DNA from: Helcococcus bovis
Lineage (GTDB): Bacteria > Bacillota > Clostridia > Tissierellales > Peptoniphilaceae
NCBI RefSeq assembly: GCF_046035435.1
Contig: NZ_JBFNFH010000004.1
Reading direction: 5' to 3' (one strand)
DNA length: 64,000 nt
Shown: positions 16,910 to 26,325 of the stretch, piece by piece
How positions within the stretch are numbered: position 1 is the first letter of the stretch
Layout: each line of letters opens with the position of its first letter
Translations under genes and position numbers: made by a program
Notes under the pieces: generated by a model
Told to the model about the DNA's origin: nothing
Databases searched by the model: none
What the model saw: only the letters and a program-made list of their open reading frames with translations

Positions 16910-18250
16910 CTAAATTTTAATAGAGACCCATTTTCCTTGTTTAAATCTATGTCTTAAGAGAATGAATCTTGATAACTGATCACAGGCTATACCTATCCAA
17001 ATCCCCATTAATCCAAGTCCTAAAACAGAAGTAAATAATATAGTTGCACCTGTTCTAATTATTGTTACAGAAATTATAGATGATATAAGTGTATATTTTA
17101 CATCACCACCAGCTCTTAAACAACCACCATATATAATTTGAGAAATTTGTAATAATAGAATTATCATTAAAAATCTTATTGTCATTATTCCCATCTCAAT
17201 TATATGTTCTTCTTTGAAAAATGACATCATTATTTCTCTTGAGAATATAAATAAAATGATTGATAAAATAATAGACATGGCTAAACCAATTCTTTGACAA
17301 ATATGTCCATATGTAAATGCTAATTTTTTATCTTCCTTACCTAAAGCATTTCCTGAAAGTGCAACAGCAGCAACTTGCATACCATCACCAAATGAAAAAC
17401 TAACAGATAATAATCCCATTGCTGCATTATGAGCAGCAAATGCAGCGGTACCTAATTTAGCTGCTGTAATAGCTGTAGTTAAAAAACCAATACGCATAAA
17501 AATATTTTCTAAGAATAAACTTATACTCAAACTAAAAATCGATTTAACAGCTTCAATTTTAGGTTTGATTTTATGCTTTATTATATATTTAATATTAACA
17601 AAGCTTATGATTTTGAAAATTGATGAAACACTCATTATGCATGCAATTACCGAACCTAAAACTGTTGCATAAGCTGCACCACGTATACCTAATTTCGGAA
17701 AACCTAAATTGCCATTTATCAATAAAAAGTTAAAAATAACATTAATAATTGATGATGTAAGATTTGTTGTGAATGCTATTTTAGTATTTCCAGTACCTCT
17801 TTGAGCAGCGTTTATACACATTGCAATTATATTAAAAAACATTCCTGCAATAATTATATCAAAATATGCTTTAGCCGGATCATGAGTTTCAAAATTACTT
17901 CCTGCAAAAAGCATTAAATCATTTGAAAAATAAATAGTAACAAATGTGATTAGAATACATAATATAGCACTAATTGAAATAGCGGTTATAAGAACTATAT
18001 TTGCACCCTTTCTATCATTTTGTCCTCTTCTTCTAGCGACTAATGCAGATACAGCTGTATTTATTGCAAAGAAAATTGCATAAGCAATAAATTTTGGTTG
18101 ATTTGTCAAACCTACAGATGCAACAGCATAGCTTCCAAGAGTTGCTACCATCATGGTATCTATTAGTGCTGCAAAGGCTAAGAAAAAACTTTCTAATACA
18201 GATGGCCACGCCATTTGTAATGCCTTTTTGTAGTACAATTTATATTTCAT
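16910..18250 (-). CDS. MATE-family efflux transporter
   Basis: Multidrug and toxin extrusion transporter (446 aa, usual length) with about 12 membrane helices in two homologous halves. N-terminal MAWPSVLESFFLAFAALIDT and SVGLTNQP are characteristic. It exports cationic compounds in exchange for Na+ or H+. An AGAGGA site precedes the ATG. It follows the deoxyribosyltransferase gene on the same strand after 80 nt. Substrate unknown. Confidence 0.9.
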   Translation of the reverse strand: MKYKLYYKKALQMAWPSVLESFFLAFAALIDTMMVATLGSYAVASVGLTNQPKFIAYAIFFAINTAVSALVARRRGQNDRKGANIVLITAISISAILCILITFVTIYFSNDLMLFAGSNFETHDPAKAYFDIIIAGMFFNIIAMCINAAQRGTGNTKIAFTTNLTSSIINVIFNFLLINGNLGFPKLGIRGAAYATVLGSVIACIMSVSSIFKIISFVNIKYIIKHKIKPKIEAVKSIFSLSISLFLENIFMRIGFLTTAITAAKLGTAAFAAHNAAMGLLSVSFSFGDGMQVAAVALSGNALGKEDKKLAFTYGHICQRIGLAMSIILSIILFIFSREIMMSFFKEEHIIEMGIMTIRFLMIILLLQISQIIYGGCLRAGGDVKYTLISSIISVTIIRTGATILFTSVLGLGLMGIWIGIACDQLSRFILLRHRFKQGKWVSIKI

Positions 18251-18331
18251 TTTATTCCTCTTTCTATAGTTAACACTATATAATTTTACACTTAAAAATT
18301 GTAATTTTCAAATGTAAATAAGTTATAATGC

Positions 18332-18775
18332 TTATTTTAGAAAGTCTTTTATTACGTCAATTGCTTCATCAAAATTTTTAACGAAGTGACCATGTTTTAA
18401 TATTGCACCTAAAACATAGTGATTCATACCGTAAGTTGGAATATCATATTTGTTTGAAGAAGCTAGTCTAATATCTGAATTAATTCCAATAATAAGTTTT
18501 GTGTTTGTATATATTGCAATGCCTAGTTCTACCATTACTCCAGCATCTTCATTTGTAAGATCAGCTATAAAAATATCTGCTTCTTCAACAGCTTTTGTGT
18601 CACATTCAAAAATAGAGATAGGAGTTGGTAAACTTTGTTTGTTTTCATTAAATGGTTGATCAATAGGGTTAAAAATATCTAATTCTGGAAAATTTTCCCT
18701 TAATAATTTTCCTTCTAATTTTCTTTGAGCTACTTCTGCTTCGTTAAAAAGAGAGCCTGCAACATAAATTTTCAT
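18332..18775 (-). CDS. Nucleoside 2-deoxyribosyltransferase
   Basis: A 147-residue enzyme of the nucleoside 2-deoxyribosyltransferase family, which exchanges bases between deoxynucleosides for purine and pyrimidine salvage. It starts with MKIYVAGSLF. An ADIFIADLTNEDAG segment and the catalytic Glu in GVMVELGIA (about residue 92) follow. Ends with a helix. GGAGG stands 4 nt before the ATG. No functional link to neighbours is evident. Confidence 0.85.
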   Translation of the reverse strand: MKIYVAGSLFNEAEVAQRKLEGKLLRENFPELDIFNPIDQPFNENKQSLPTPISIFECDTKAVEEADIFIADLTNEDAGVMVELGIAIYTNTKLIIGINSDIRLASSNKYDIPTYGMNHYVLGAILKHGHFVKNFDEAIDVIKDFLK

Positions 18776-18880
18776 ATATCCTCCAAATTTTAATTTAAGA
18801 TTATTTTATCATATAAAAGATTAAAAAATAAAAAAAAGGATATAAAAAAGTTATAACAGAAAAAAATAAAGGAGTTAATT

Positions 18881-19384
18881 ATGGAATTTAAATTTAAGGG
18901 AAATCCAATACATTTATTAGGAACACAAGTTAAAGTTGGTGATAAGGCACCAGATTTTAAGGCAACAAAGGCAGATATGACATCATATCAATTGAGTGAA
19001 GATTTAGGAAAAACAGTAGTTTTGTCAGTTGTGCCATCAGTTGATACAAGTCTGTGTTCGATTCAAACAAAATTATTTAATGAAGAAGCTACAAAATTGA
19101 GTGAAGAAGTAAGAATAGTGACTGTATCACTTGACTTGCCATTTGCGCAACAAAGATTTTGTGCTGCAGAAGGTATAGAAAATATAATAACAGTTTCTGA
19201 TTACAAAGAAAGAGAATTTGGTAATAAATACGGATTCTTGATTGATGAATTAAAATTATTAGCAAGAGGAATTGTTATCGTAGATAGAGAAGGAAACGTG
19301 GCATATACAGAATATCTTGAAGATTCTGCAACAGAAGTAGATTTCAAATCTGCATTAGAAAAAGTAAAAGAATTATTAAAGTAG
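18881..19384 (+). CDS. tpx: Thiol peroxidase
   Basis: Atypical 2-Cys peroxiredoxin (167 aa). The peroxidatic Cys59 is in DTSLCS (usually DTxVC) and the resolving Cys94 is in QRFCAAEG; both are present. It reduces hydroperoxides in the cytoplasm and is normally recycled by thioredoxin. AAAGGAG before the ATG. The stop is 7 nt before the start of a flavoprotein disulfide reductase, so the two form a redox operon. Confidence 0.93.
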   Translation: MEFKFKGNPIHLLGTQVKVGDKAPDFKATKADMTSYQLSEDLGKTVVLSVVPSVDTSLCSIQTKLFNEEATKLSEEVRIVTVSLDLPFAQQRFCAAEGIENIITVSDYKEREFGNKYGFLIDELKLLARGIVIVDREGNVAYTEYLEDSATEVDFKSALEKVKELLK

Positions 19385-19391
19385 GCTGTGT

Positions 19392-20729
19392 ATGAGATAT
19401 GATTCAATTATTATAGGATTTGGAAAAGCAGGAAAAACATTAGCAGCAACTTTAGCTAAAAAAGGTGAAAAAGTTGCACTTATCGAAAAAGATAAAAAAA
19501 TGTATGGCGGAACATGTATTAATATAGGGTGTCTTCCTTCAAAAAACTTATTAAATAGCAGTAAAGATGGTAAATTATCCCAAATTGATAAAAAAGAGTT
19601 TTATAAAAAATCTATTATTAAAAAGAAAAATTTAATAGCAAAGTTAAATGAAGCTAATTATAATAATGTAGTAAATTCTGGAGCTGAAGTTATAGATGGA
19701 TTTGCTAGTTTTAAGGACAAAGAAACAGTTTTGGTTAAAACTGAATCTGAAGAATTGGAAGTAAAAGCGGATAAAATATTTATAAACACTGGGGCAACAC
19801 CATTTATACCTAAAATGGAAGGTATTGAAAACAATGAAAATGTATTTACAAGTACATCGATTATGAATTTAGAAGAATTACCGGAAAATCTAACTATAAT
19901 TGGTGGTGGATTTATTTCGTTAGAATTTGCATCAATTTATGCTAATTTCGGAAGCAAAGTAAGAATTTTGATTAGAGAAGACAAATTCTTACCTAGAGAA
20001 GATACAGATATTTCAGATGAAATTAGAAAATCTATTGAAGAAAAAGAAATAGAAATATTATTAAATTCTGAAACATCAAGGATAAAGGGTGATACTTTAT
20101 ATTATGTTGAAAATGGTGAAGAAAAATTAATAGAAAATACAAAAGTACTTATTTCTACAGGAAGAAGAGCTAATGTAAAAGATTTAAATCTTGAAAGTGC
20201 TGGAGTAGAATTAACAGATAGAGGATTGATTAAAGTAAATGAATACTTGGAAACAACACAAGAAAATATTTATGCTTTAGGGGATGTTTCTTCACAATAT
20301 CAATTCACATATACTTCACTTGATGATTTTAGAATAGTAAAATCACAATTATTAGGTGATAAATCATACTCAATAAGTGAAAGAAAAGTATTTGCTACAT
20401 CAACATTCATCGAACCTACTTATTCAAGAATTGGCTTGAATGAAAAAGAAGCAAAAGAAAAAGGGATAGATTATAAAGTTAATGTGATGAAGGCTGAATC
20501 TATACCAAATGCAAAAGTTTTGGGTAAAACAAAAGGATTACTAAAAGCATTAGTTGATAGTAAAACTAATAAGATTTTGGGTGTTATGTTATTTGTTGAA
20601 AGATCAGAGGAAATTATAAACTTTGTAAAATTAGCCATGGATGAAGGTTTAGAATATACAAAATTAAGAGATTTTGTTTTCACACATCCGACAATAAGTG
20701 AAGCTTTGAACGATTTATTTAATATGTAA
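19392..20729 (+). CDS. FAD disulfide oxidoreductase, RclA/MerA-like
   Basis: Class I pyridine-nucleotide disulfide oxidoreductase (445 aa). FAD-binding IIGFGKAGKTLA is at the N-terminus and the redox pair Cys42-Cys47 is in GGTCINIGCLPSK. NAD(P)-binding IIGGGFISLEFA is central, and a dimerisation domain ends with FVFTHPTISEAL. That tail, with the His, matches the RclA group, whose members reduce hypothiocyanous acid or protect against reactive chlorine. Adjacent tpx suggests an oxidant-defence pair; it could also recycle Tpx directly. The ribosome site (AGGCTG) is weak. Substrate assignment is inference. Confidence 0.82.
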   Translation: MRYDSIIIGFGKAGKTLAATLAKKGEKVALIEKDKKMYGGTCINIGCLPSKNLLNSSKDGKLSQIDKKEFYKKSIIKKKNLIAKLNEANYNNVVNSGAEVIDGFASFKDKETVLVKTESEELEVKADKIFINTGATPFIPKMEGIENNENVFTSTSIMNLEELPENLTIIGGGFISLEFASIYANFGSKVRILIREDKFLPREDTDISDEIRKSIEEKEIEILLNSETSRIKGDTLYYVENGEEKLIENTKVLISTGRRANVKDLNLESAGVELTDRGLIKVNEYLETTQENIYALGDVSSQYQFTYTSLDDFRIVKSQLLGDKSYSISERKVFATSTFIEPTYSRIGLNEKEAKEKGIDYKVNVMKAESIPNAKVLGKTKGLLKALVDSKTNKILGVMLFVERSEEIINFVKLAMDEGLEYTKLRDFVFTHPTISEALNDLFNM

Positions 20730-20760
20730 AAATGAGAGTACAAATGTACTCCATTTTTAT
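20729..20760 (+). terminator. Terminator after tpx operon
   Basis: A stem of about 12 bp with one bulge (20729-20741 with 20746-20757) and a 4-nt loop; T-rich right arm. An extended in-frame start for the next gene lies inside it and is rejected. Confidence 0.7.
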
Positions 20761-20800
20761 TTTAAAATATAGTATAATAATCGTGTTTATGGAGGATATT

Positions 20801-21982
20801 ATGATTATTTCGTTATCGATTATTTTTTTATTTGGATTAATTTTAGCAAAGATTTCAGAAAGTCTTAAATTGCCTAGATTGCTAGGAATGCTTATTACAG
20901 GGATTTTGATAGGACCATTCGTGTTGAATTTAATACATATTAGTGTTTTAAAAATTTCGCCAGAGCTTAGAAAAATTGCACTTGTTGTAATTCTGATAAG
21001 AGCTGGACTAACTTTGGATTTTAGGAAAGTATTGGAAGTTGGGCGTCCAGCGCTTCTAATGTCATTCGTGCCAGCAACGGTTGAAATTTTAGCTTATACA
21101 TTTTTGGCGAAATTCATATTTGGAATTGATATGTTAAGTGCTGCAATTATGGGGTCGATTTTATCAGCTGTATCTCCTGCGGTAGTTGTGCCAGGAATGA
21201 TTAATGTTATTGAAAAAGGTTATGGAAATAAAAAAGGAATAGGACAATTGATTTTGGCTGGAGCATCTTTGGATGATGTGTTTGTATTGGCTATTTTCTC
21301 AAGCTTGGTTGGATTTAGTACGGGCGGAGAATTTTCCATATATAAATTATTAGACATTCCTATTTCGATAATTAGTGGAGTTTTGATAGGTGCTATTATA
21401 GGATATTTGCTAAGTTTAGTTTTAGGAAAGATTAAATTAACAAATAATATTAAAGTTTTATTCGTATTTGCAGCGTCTTTATTATTAGTTGGACTTAAAG
21501 ATGAAATTGGAAAAGTGTTTGCTTTCTCAGAAATGTTAAGTGTAATGACACTTGGACTTGTATATTCTATGCAATCTGAAAGCATAGTAATTGACTCAGT
21601 AAAGAATGGATTTAATGGAATTTGGAATGGATTTGAAGTGCTTTTATTTGTGTTAATTGGAGCGCAAGTTGATATTAGATATACTTTGGGAGCAGGTATC
21701 TTAGGAATATTATTAATTTTTTCAACGTTAGCATTTAGAATTTTAGCTGTAAATATTTGTTTAATGGGAACAAATCTAAACTTAAAAGAAAAAGTATTTA
21801 GTATGATTTCGTATCTGCCAAAAGCCACAGTGCAAGCTGCAATAGGTGCCATCCCTCTATCACTTGGACTTCCTAATGGTACATTAATTTTATCTATTGC
21901 TGTTTTAGGAATTTTGATAACTGCTCCAATCGGGGCAATTGGAATAGAAAATACCTATGAAAAATTATTAGAAAAAGATTAA
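20801..21982 (+). CDS. Cation/proton antiporter (CPA family)
   Basis: A 393-residue monovalent cation:proton antiporter with about 12 membrane helices. LPRLLGMLITGILIGP in the second helix and SLDDVF in a later helix (the acidic transport site) are visible. It exports Na+ or K+ in exchange for protons. Start at ATG 20801 behind GGAGG; the frame extends 23 codons upstream through a terminator. There is no regulatory RCK domain at the C-terminus. Could work with the Na+-pumping Nqr complex in ion balance, which is inference. Confidence 0.85.
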   Translation: MIISLSIIFLFGLILAKISESLKLPRLLGMLITGILIGPFVLNLIHISVLKISPELRKIALVVILIRAGLTLDFRKVLEVGRPALLMSFVPATVEILAYTFLAKFIFGIDMLSAAIMGSILSAVSPAVVVPGMINVIEKGYGNKKGIGQLILAGASLDDVFVLAIFSSLVGFSTGGEFSIYKLLDIPISIISGVLIGAIIGYLLSLVLGKIKLTNNIKVLFVFAASLLLVGLKDEIGKVFAFSEMLSVMTLGLVYSMQSESIVIDSVKNGFNGIWNGFEVLLFVLIGAQVDIRYTLGAGILGILLIFSTLAFRILAVNICLMGTNLNLKEKVFSMISYLPKATVQAAIGAIPLSLGLPNGTLILSIAVLGILITAPIGAIGIENTYEKLLEKD

Positions 21983-22047
21983 TTATTAGATGTTAAAGTA
22001 GTATTAAAATTGCTTTTTTGATATAATTTAATAGATAGGAGAAGGAT

Positions 22048-22698
22048 ATGATTAAAAGATTTTTAGCCATGTTACTTTGTATTTGCATTATAGGTATGGG
22101 AATTGCATTATCGATAAAATCAGGAATAGGACTAGGTCCATATGATGCTCTATCGACAACATTATCCAATATCTCGCTTATAAAAGTTGGGACAATTACA
22201 ATTATAATAAATGGTACATGCATTTTATTGCAAATTTTACTTTTAGGTAAGAATTTTAATAAATTTCAATATCTACAAGTTATTGTAATATTTGTACTAG
22301 GATATGTAATAAATATTTTTTATTATAATGTATTTACTTTTGAGGTAAATTCATATATTCAAAGAGTTTTATTATTTATTTTAGCAACAGCTATATGTGG
22401 TTTTGCAGTAGGAGCAATTATGAATATAAATGTAGTGTATACTGCACTTGAAGGTTTTTTGGATGCATTAGCTATAAAAACCAATGGTGATTTTTTGAAA
22501 TATAGATGGGTATTTGATGTTATCGCAGTAGTTATGTGTTTATTGTTATCATACATATTTAATTCTGAATACATAATAAGAGAAGGTACAATTATAGCAT
22601 TAATTATTTTTTCTCCAATTTTGGGTGTTTCAATGAAGTTTCAATATCCATATTTCAAAAAATGGGGATTATTACCAGTTGATAAAAAGATATGTTAG
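22048..22698 (+). CDS. YczE/YyaS/YitT-family membrane protein
   Basis: A 216-residue integral membrane protein with five or six helices. The N-terminal motif (G.G.AL....GLGPYD.L) after the first helix is typical of the YczE/YyaS group. Function unknown. A GGAGAAGG site precedes the ATG, with a TATAAT-like box 20 nt upstream of that. The next gene starts 37 nt later. Confidence 0.75.
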   Translation: MIKRFLAMLLCICIIGMGIALSIKSGIGLGPYDALSTTLSNISLIKVGTITIIINGTCILLQILLLGKNFNKFQYLQVIVIFVLGYVINIFYYNVFTFEVNSYIQRVLLFILATAICGFAVGAIMNINVVYTALEGFLDALAIKTNGDFLKYRWVFDVIAVVMCLLLSYIFNSEYIIREGTIIALIIFSPILGVSMKFQYPYFKKWGLLPVDKKIC

Positions 22699-22735
22699 AG
22701 GAATTAGAAGAAAAGACAATTTAGATTGAGGAAAT

Positions 22736-23737
22736 ATGGAAAGATTTAAGAAGTTTGATTTATTATTAAATTTACAAATAGCAATCGCCTTCACTTTATC
22801 TATACTATTTTCTCAATTTTTTAATTTACAAAATGCTATTACTGCTGGCGTAATAACTTTGCTATCCGTTCAAATAACTAAGAAACAAACAGTAGTTATT
22901 GCCTTAAAAAGAGTTTTTGGATTTTTCTTGATGTTGGCATTGATATTAATATTTTTTAATTTCATGGGATATAATTTATATTCATTTGGAATATTCGTGC
23001 TAGTATTTGCGGTACTAAATTCATTTTTCAATATTTCCGTAGGGCTTGCACCAAATGTAGTTATTGCAGGACATTTTTATGCGAAAATGAGTACGGATTA
23101 TAGTTTTATTCTTAATGAAATAGCTATCTATCTGATAGGATTAATAATGGCGATTGCAGTAAACTTGATTATTCCTATGACTAAAAAAGAAAAGAATATT
23201 GAAAGAGATCAATTAGATGAGTATTTAAAAAAACTACTTTTATATACTTCAAATTTATTAAATCAAGAATATACAATAAATAGCTCAAACATTGATAAAC
23301 AAATATATGAAATTTATATTGATAAACAAATTAAAATTATAAAAAAATTTATAGATGATTTAGAAATTAAAACATTGAGAAAGATTGAAAATACGCTGCT
23401 TAATCGAGATATTTACGATTTAGAATATTTACAAATGAGAAAAAATCAAGTAAATATTTTAGTGAAAATTTACAGCGAATCAAAACGACTAGATTCAAAT
23501 TTTGAACAAACGCAGGTAGTATCTGATTTTATTGATGAAATTAGAAATGATTTTGATGAAAAAAACACAGTTGTAGGATTAATAACTAAAGCAAAATTAC
23601 TGATTAGTGATTTTAAAAATGATGAATTGCCAAAAACTAGAAATGAGTTTGAAAATAGGGCAATTCTTTATGTAATTATGAAAGATTTAATAGAATTTTT
23701 GAGAGAAAAATATATTTTTAAAAATAGGAAATTATGA
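22736..23737 (+). CDS. Aromatic acid exporter-like membrane protein (DUF939)
   Basis: A 333-residue protein. An N-terminal domain of about six helices (residues 10-150) contains the ITAGVITLLSVQITKKQT segment typical of the ArAE/FUSC-type DUF939 family. A C-terminal cytoplasmic helical domain of about 180 residues follows. Family members are thought to export aromatic acids; the substrate here is unknown. The stop overlaps the tsaE start by 4 nt (ATGA), so it is co-transcribed with the tsa genes. Confidence 0.75.
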   Translation: MERFKKFDLLLNLQIAIAFTLSILFSQFFNLQNAITAGVITLLSVQITKKQTVVIALKRVFGFFLMLALILIFFNFMGYNLYSFGIFVLVFAVLNSFFNISVGLAPNVVIAGHFYAKMSTDYSFILNEIAIYLIGLIMAIAVNLIIPMTKKEKNIERDQLDEYLKKLLLYTSNLLNQEYTINSSNIDKQIYEIYIDKQIKIIKKFIDDLEIKTLRKIENTLLNRDIYDLEYLQMRKNQVNILVKIYSESKRLDSNFEQTQVVSDFIDEIRNDFDEKNTVVGLITKAKLLISDFKNDELPKTRNEFENRAILYVIMKDLIEFLREKYIFKNRKL

Positions 23738-24195
23738 AAAGAGAAATAAAAGATTTAAAAGAATTAGAAAATTATGGAAAAAAATTAGCTAAAATATTAA
23801 AGTTTGGAGATGTTATTTCATTAAAAGGCGATTTAGGAGCCGGAAAAACAACATTAGTTCAATTTATCGCTAAAGAGTTGGGTGTTAATGATTATGTAAC
23901 TTCTCCAACATTTTCAATTGTAAATATTTATGAAGGTGACGAAAAAATTTATCACATGGATTTATATAGATTAGAAGATCCAACGGAGTTAGAACAAATT
24001 GATTTTGAAAATTATTTTTACCCAGAAGGAATTACATTTATTGAATGGGCAGAAAAAGGCGGATACTATCTACCTGAGGATATGATTGAAATTTCAATTG
24101 AAATAGGATTGAATAAGAGAATTATTGAAATTGAAGAAAATAATATTAGATCTAAAGAAATTGGAGAAAAATTAAATGAAGATTTTGGCAATTGA
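23734..24195 (+). CDS. tsaE: tRNA t6A synthesis ATPase TsaE
   Basis: A 153-residue P-loop protein needed with TsaB and TsaD to form threonylcarbamoyl-adenosine at position 37 of ANN-decoding tRNAs. Walker A GDLGAGKTT at residues 32-40; TSPTFSIVNIYEG and the HMDLYRLE segment are typical. It overlaps the upstream membrane-protein gene by 4 nt and tsaB by 20 nt. Confidence 0.95.
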   Translation: MKREIKDLKELENYGKKLAKILKFGDVISLKGDLGAGKTTLVQFIAKELGVNDYVTSPTFSIVNIYEGDEKIYHMDLYRLEDPTELEQIDFENYFYPEGITFIEWAEKGGYYLPEDMIEISIEIGLNKRIIEIEENNIRSKEIGEKLNEDFGN

Positions 24196-24856
24196 TACAT
24201 CTACCATGATGTCGTCAATAACTATAATGGAAGATAATAGAATAATTGGAGATTTTAGTATTAGTCAAGAAGAAACACATTCAGAAATGCTAGTGCCTCT
24301 TGTTAAGAGAATGCTTCAAGATTTGAAGATTAATTTATCTGAAATTGATGTTTATGCAGTTGCAAAAGGTCCTGGCTCATTTACAGGACTTAGAATAGGA
24401 GTTGCATCTATTAAAGCTATGGCTCAAGTTTTTGATAAACCAATTATTGGAATTTCAACATTAGAGGCTATGGCATTTTCAATTTTAAATGATAATAAAA
24501 TTTTATCTATAATTGATGCTAGAGGAAAGAGATATTTTACCGGACTTTATCAATATATTAATGGTAAATTAGTTTGTGATTTTGAAGATATTATTTTAGA
24601 AAATAAATTAGTAGAAATTGTTGAGGAAAATGAGAAAATTACAATAGTTGGAGAAGCGATTGAAAAATTGCCACAATCAATTAAAAAAAGTGATAAAGTT
24701 ATTTTGGCACCAGCTAGTCTGAACAATGCAATAGGTAAAAATTTATGTGTAATGGCAAAGCAAAAGTTTGAATCTGGAGAAACTGAAAGCTATTTTGATA
24801 TTGCACCAAATTACTTGAGAAAATCTCAAGCAGAAGTTAATTTGATGAATAAATAA
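24176..24856 (+). CDS. tsaB: tRNA t6A synthesis protein TsaB
   Basis: A 226-residue ASKHA-fold protein that scaffolds TsaD in the t6A complex. MKILAIDTS at the N-terminus and KGPGSFTGLRIG around residues 62-73 are diagnostic. The start lies 20 nt inside tsaE. rimI follows after 9 nt. Confidence 0.94.
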   Translation: MKILAIDTSTMMSSITIMEDNRIIGDFSISQEETHSEMLVPLVKRMLQDLKINLSEIDVYAVAKGPGSFTGLRIGVASIKAMAQVFDKPIIGISTLEAMAFSILNDNKILSIIDARGKRYFTGLYQYINGKLVCDFEDIILENKLVEIVEENEKITIVGEAIEKLPQSIKKSDKVILAPASLNNAIGKNLCVMAKQKFESGETESYFDIAPNYLRKSQAEVNLMNK

Positions 24857-24865
24857 GAGGAAATT

Positions 24866-25309
24866 TTGAGTAATAGAGAATTTGTAGAAATAGACGAAAA
24901 ATATATCGATTTTTTAGTTGAAATGGAAAAAGATTTTCAAAATCCGTGGCCATTGGAAGGGTTTTTCTTAGAAATGGAAAATGAGTTTACGAGGTCAATT
25001 GGGCTATGTATAGATGACGTTTTAGTTGGATATATGTTTTACAGTGAATATTTGGATGAAGTAAATATAAATCATTTTGTAGTCCATACAAAACATAGGA
25101 AAAATGGCTATGCTAGTAAAATTATGCAAGAATTATTAAATAGATTGACTAAAAAACAGTTGATTTATTTAGAGGTTAGAACTGACAACATTCCCGCTAT
25201 AAATTTATACAAAAAATATGGATTAGAAATCATTAATACTAGAAAAAACTATTATAGTGATGGAGAAGATGCATACATTATGCAAAGAGATAGAAAGGAA
25301 GAATTATGA
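24866..25309 (+). CDS. rimI: GNAT acetyltransferase RimI
   Basis: A 147-residue GNAT N-acetyltransferase, by context the ribosomal protein S18 acetyltransferase RimI. The acetyl-CoA loop reads HRKNGYASK (about residues 76-84). The start is TTG behind AGAGGAAA; no suitable ATG is present. The tsaB-rimI-tsaD order is the common Firmicutes arrangement. The 4-nt ATGA overlap with tsaD shows coupling. Confidence 0.88.
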   Translation: MSNREFVEIDEKYIDFLVEMEKDFQNPWPLEGFFLEMENEFTRSIGLCIDDVLVGYMFYSEYLDEVNINHFVVHTKHRKNGYASKIMQELLNRLTKKQLIYLEVRTDNIPAINLYKKYGLEIINTRKNYYSDGEDAYIMQRDRKEEL

Positions 25310-26325
25310 GAATTATGGGAATTGAGTCATCATGCGATGAAACAAGTATTTCAATAATTGAAGATGGAAGAAAAATTTTATCAAATGTGATTTTTACTCA
25401 AATTGATACTCATAAAGTTTATGGTGGAGTTGTACCTGAAATTGCGTCAAGAGAGCATATTAAAGCAATTAGTTATGTTGCAAAGGAAGCTCTGGAAGAA
25501 GCAAAAATAGGGTTTAATGATGTTGATTTAATTGCTGTAACTAAAGGACCTGGTTTGGTGGGTGCCTTATTGGTGGGGATTTCTTATGCTAAAGGATTGT
25601 CTTTAGCGCTTGATACACCTTTGATTGGTGTGAATCACATGGAAGGACACATTTGTGCAAATTATTTAGAATTTCCAGAGTTAGAGCCACCATTTGTATC
25701 TTTAGTTGTTTCAGGAGGACATACATATTTAGTTGATGTGTTGTCATATACAGATTATAGGGTTATTGGGAAAACAAGAGATGATGCTGCTGGAGAGAGT
25801 TTTGACAAAGTTTCTAGAGCGTTAGGTTTTGGATATCCAGGTGGTCCTGCTATACAAAATGCGAGCTATAAAGGGAATAAAAATGCTATAGATTTTCCGA
25901 GAGTAATGCTTGAAAAAGATTCTTATGATTTTAGTTTCAGTGGATTAAAGACAGCAGTTTTGAATTACTTAAATCAAGAAAAAATGGCGGGAAATGAGAT
26001 AAATCCTTATGATGTTGCAGCAAGTTTCCAAGCAGCTGTTAATGACGTTTTAGTTGAAAAATCATTAAGACTTTTAAGAGAAACGGGAAGAGATAAATTT
26101 GTTTTATCTGGTGGAGTTGCTGCAAACAAAGATTTAAGAGAACATTTAGAATCGCAATTATCAGACATGAATGTTAAATTATATTATCCACCATTGAAAT
26201 TATGTACAGATAATGCTGCAATGATTGCAACAGCTGGATATTATAACTATTTGGAATATGGAGCAGATAATTTAAGGGTGAATGTAATTCCAAATTTAGG
26301 TTTAGAAAAGGAGAACAATGACTAA
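25306..26325 (+). CDS. tsaD: tRNA t6A synthesis catalytic subunit TsaD
   Basis: A 339-residue Kae1/TsaD protein that transfers the threonylcarbamoyl group to A37 of tRNA. IESSCDETS at the N-terminus and metal-binding His111 and His115 (NHMEGH) match the family at the expected positions. The nucleotide-binding segment VVSGGHTYL follows. Overlaps rimI by 4 nt and pcrA by 8 nt. Confidence 0.96.
   Translation: MRIMGIESSCDETSISIIEDGRKILSNVIFTQIDTHKVYGGVVPEIASREHIKAISYVAKEALEEAKIGFNDVDLIAVTKGPGLVGALLVGISYAKGLSLALDTPLIGVNHMEGHICANYLEFPELEPPFVSLVVSGGHTYLVDVLSYTDYRVIGKTRDDAAGESFDKVSRALGFGYPGGPAIQNASYKGNKNAIDFPRVMLEKDSYDFSFSGLKTAVLNYLNQEKMAGNEINPYDVAASFQAAVNDVLVEKSLRLLRETGRDKFVLSGGVAANKDLREHLESQLSDMNVKLYYPPLKLCTDNAAMIATAGYYNYLEYGADNLRVNVIPNLGLEKENND

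Noticed and set aside
21220..21852. Minus-strand 210-codon open frame
   Set aside because: Lies fully inside the antiporter gene, has no ribosome site and has Asn/Ile/Pro-rich composition typical of an antisense shadow.
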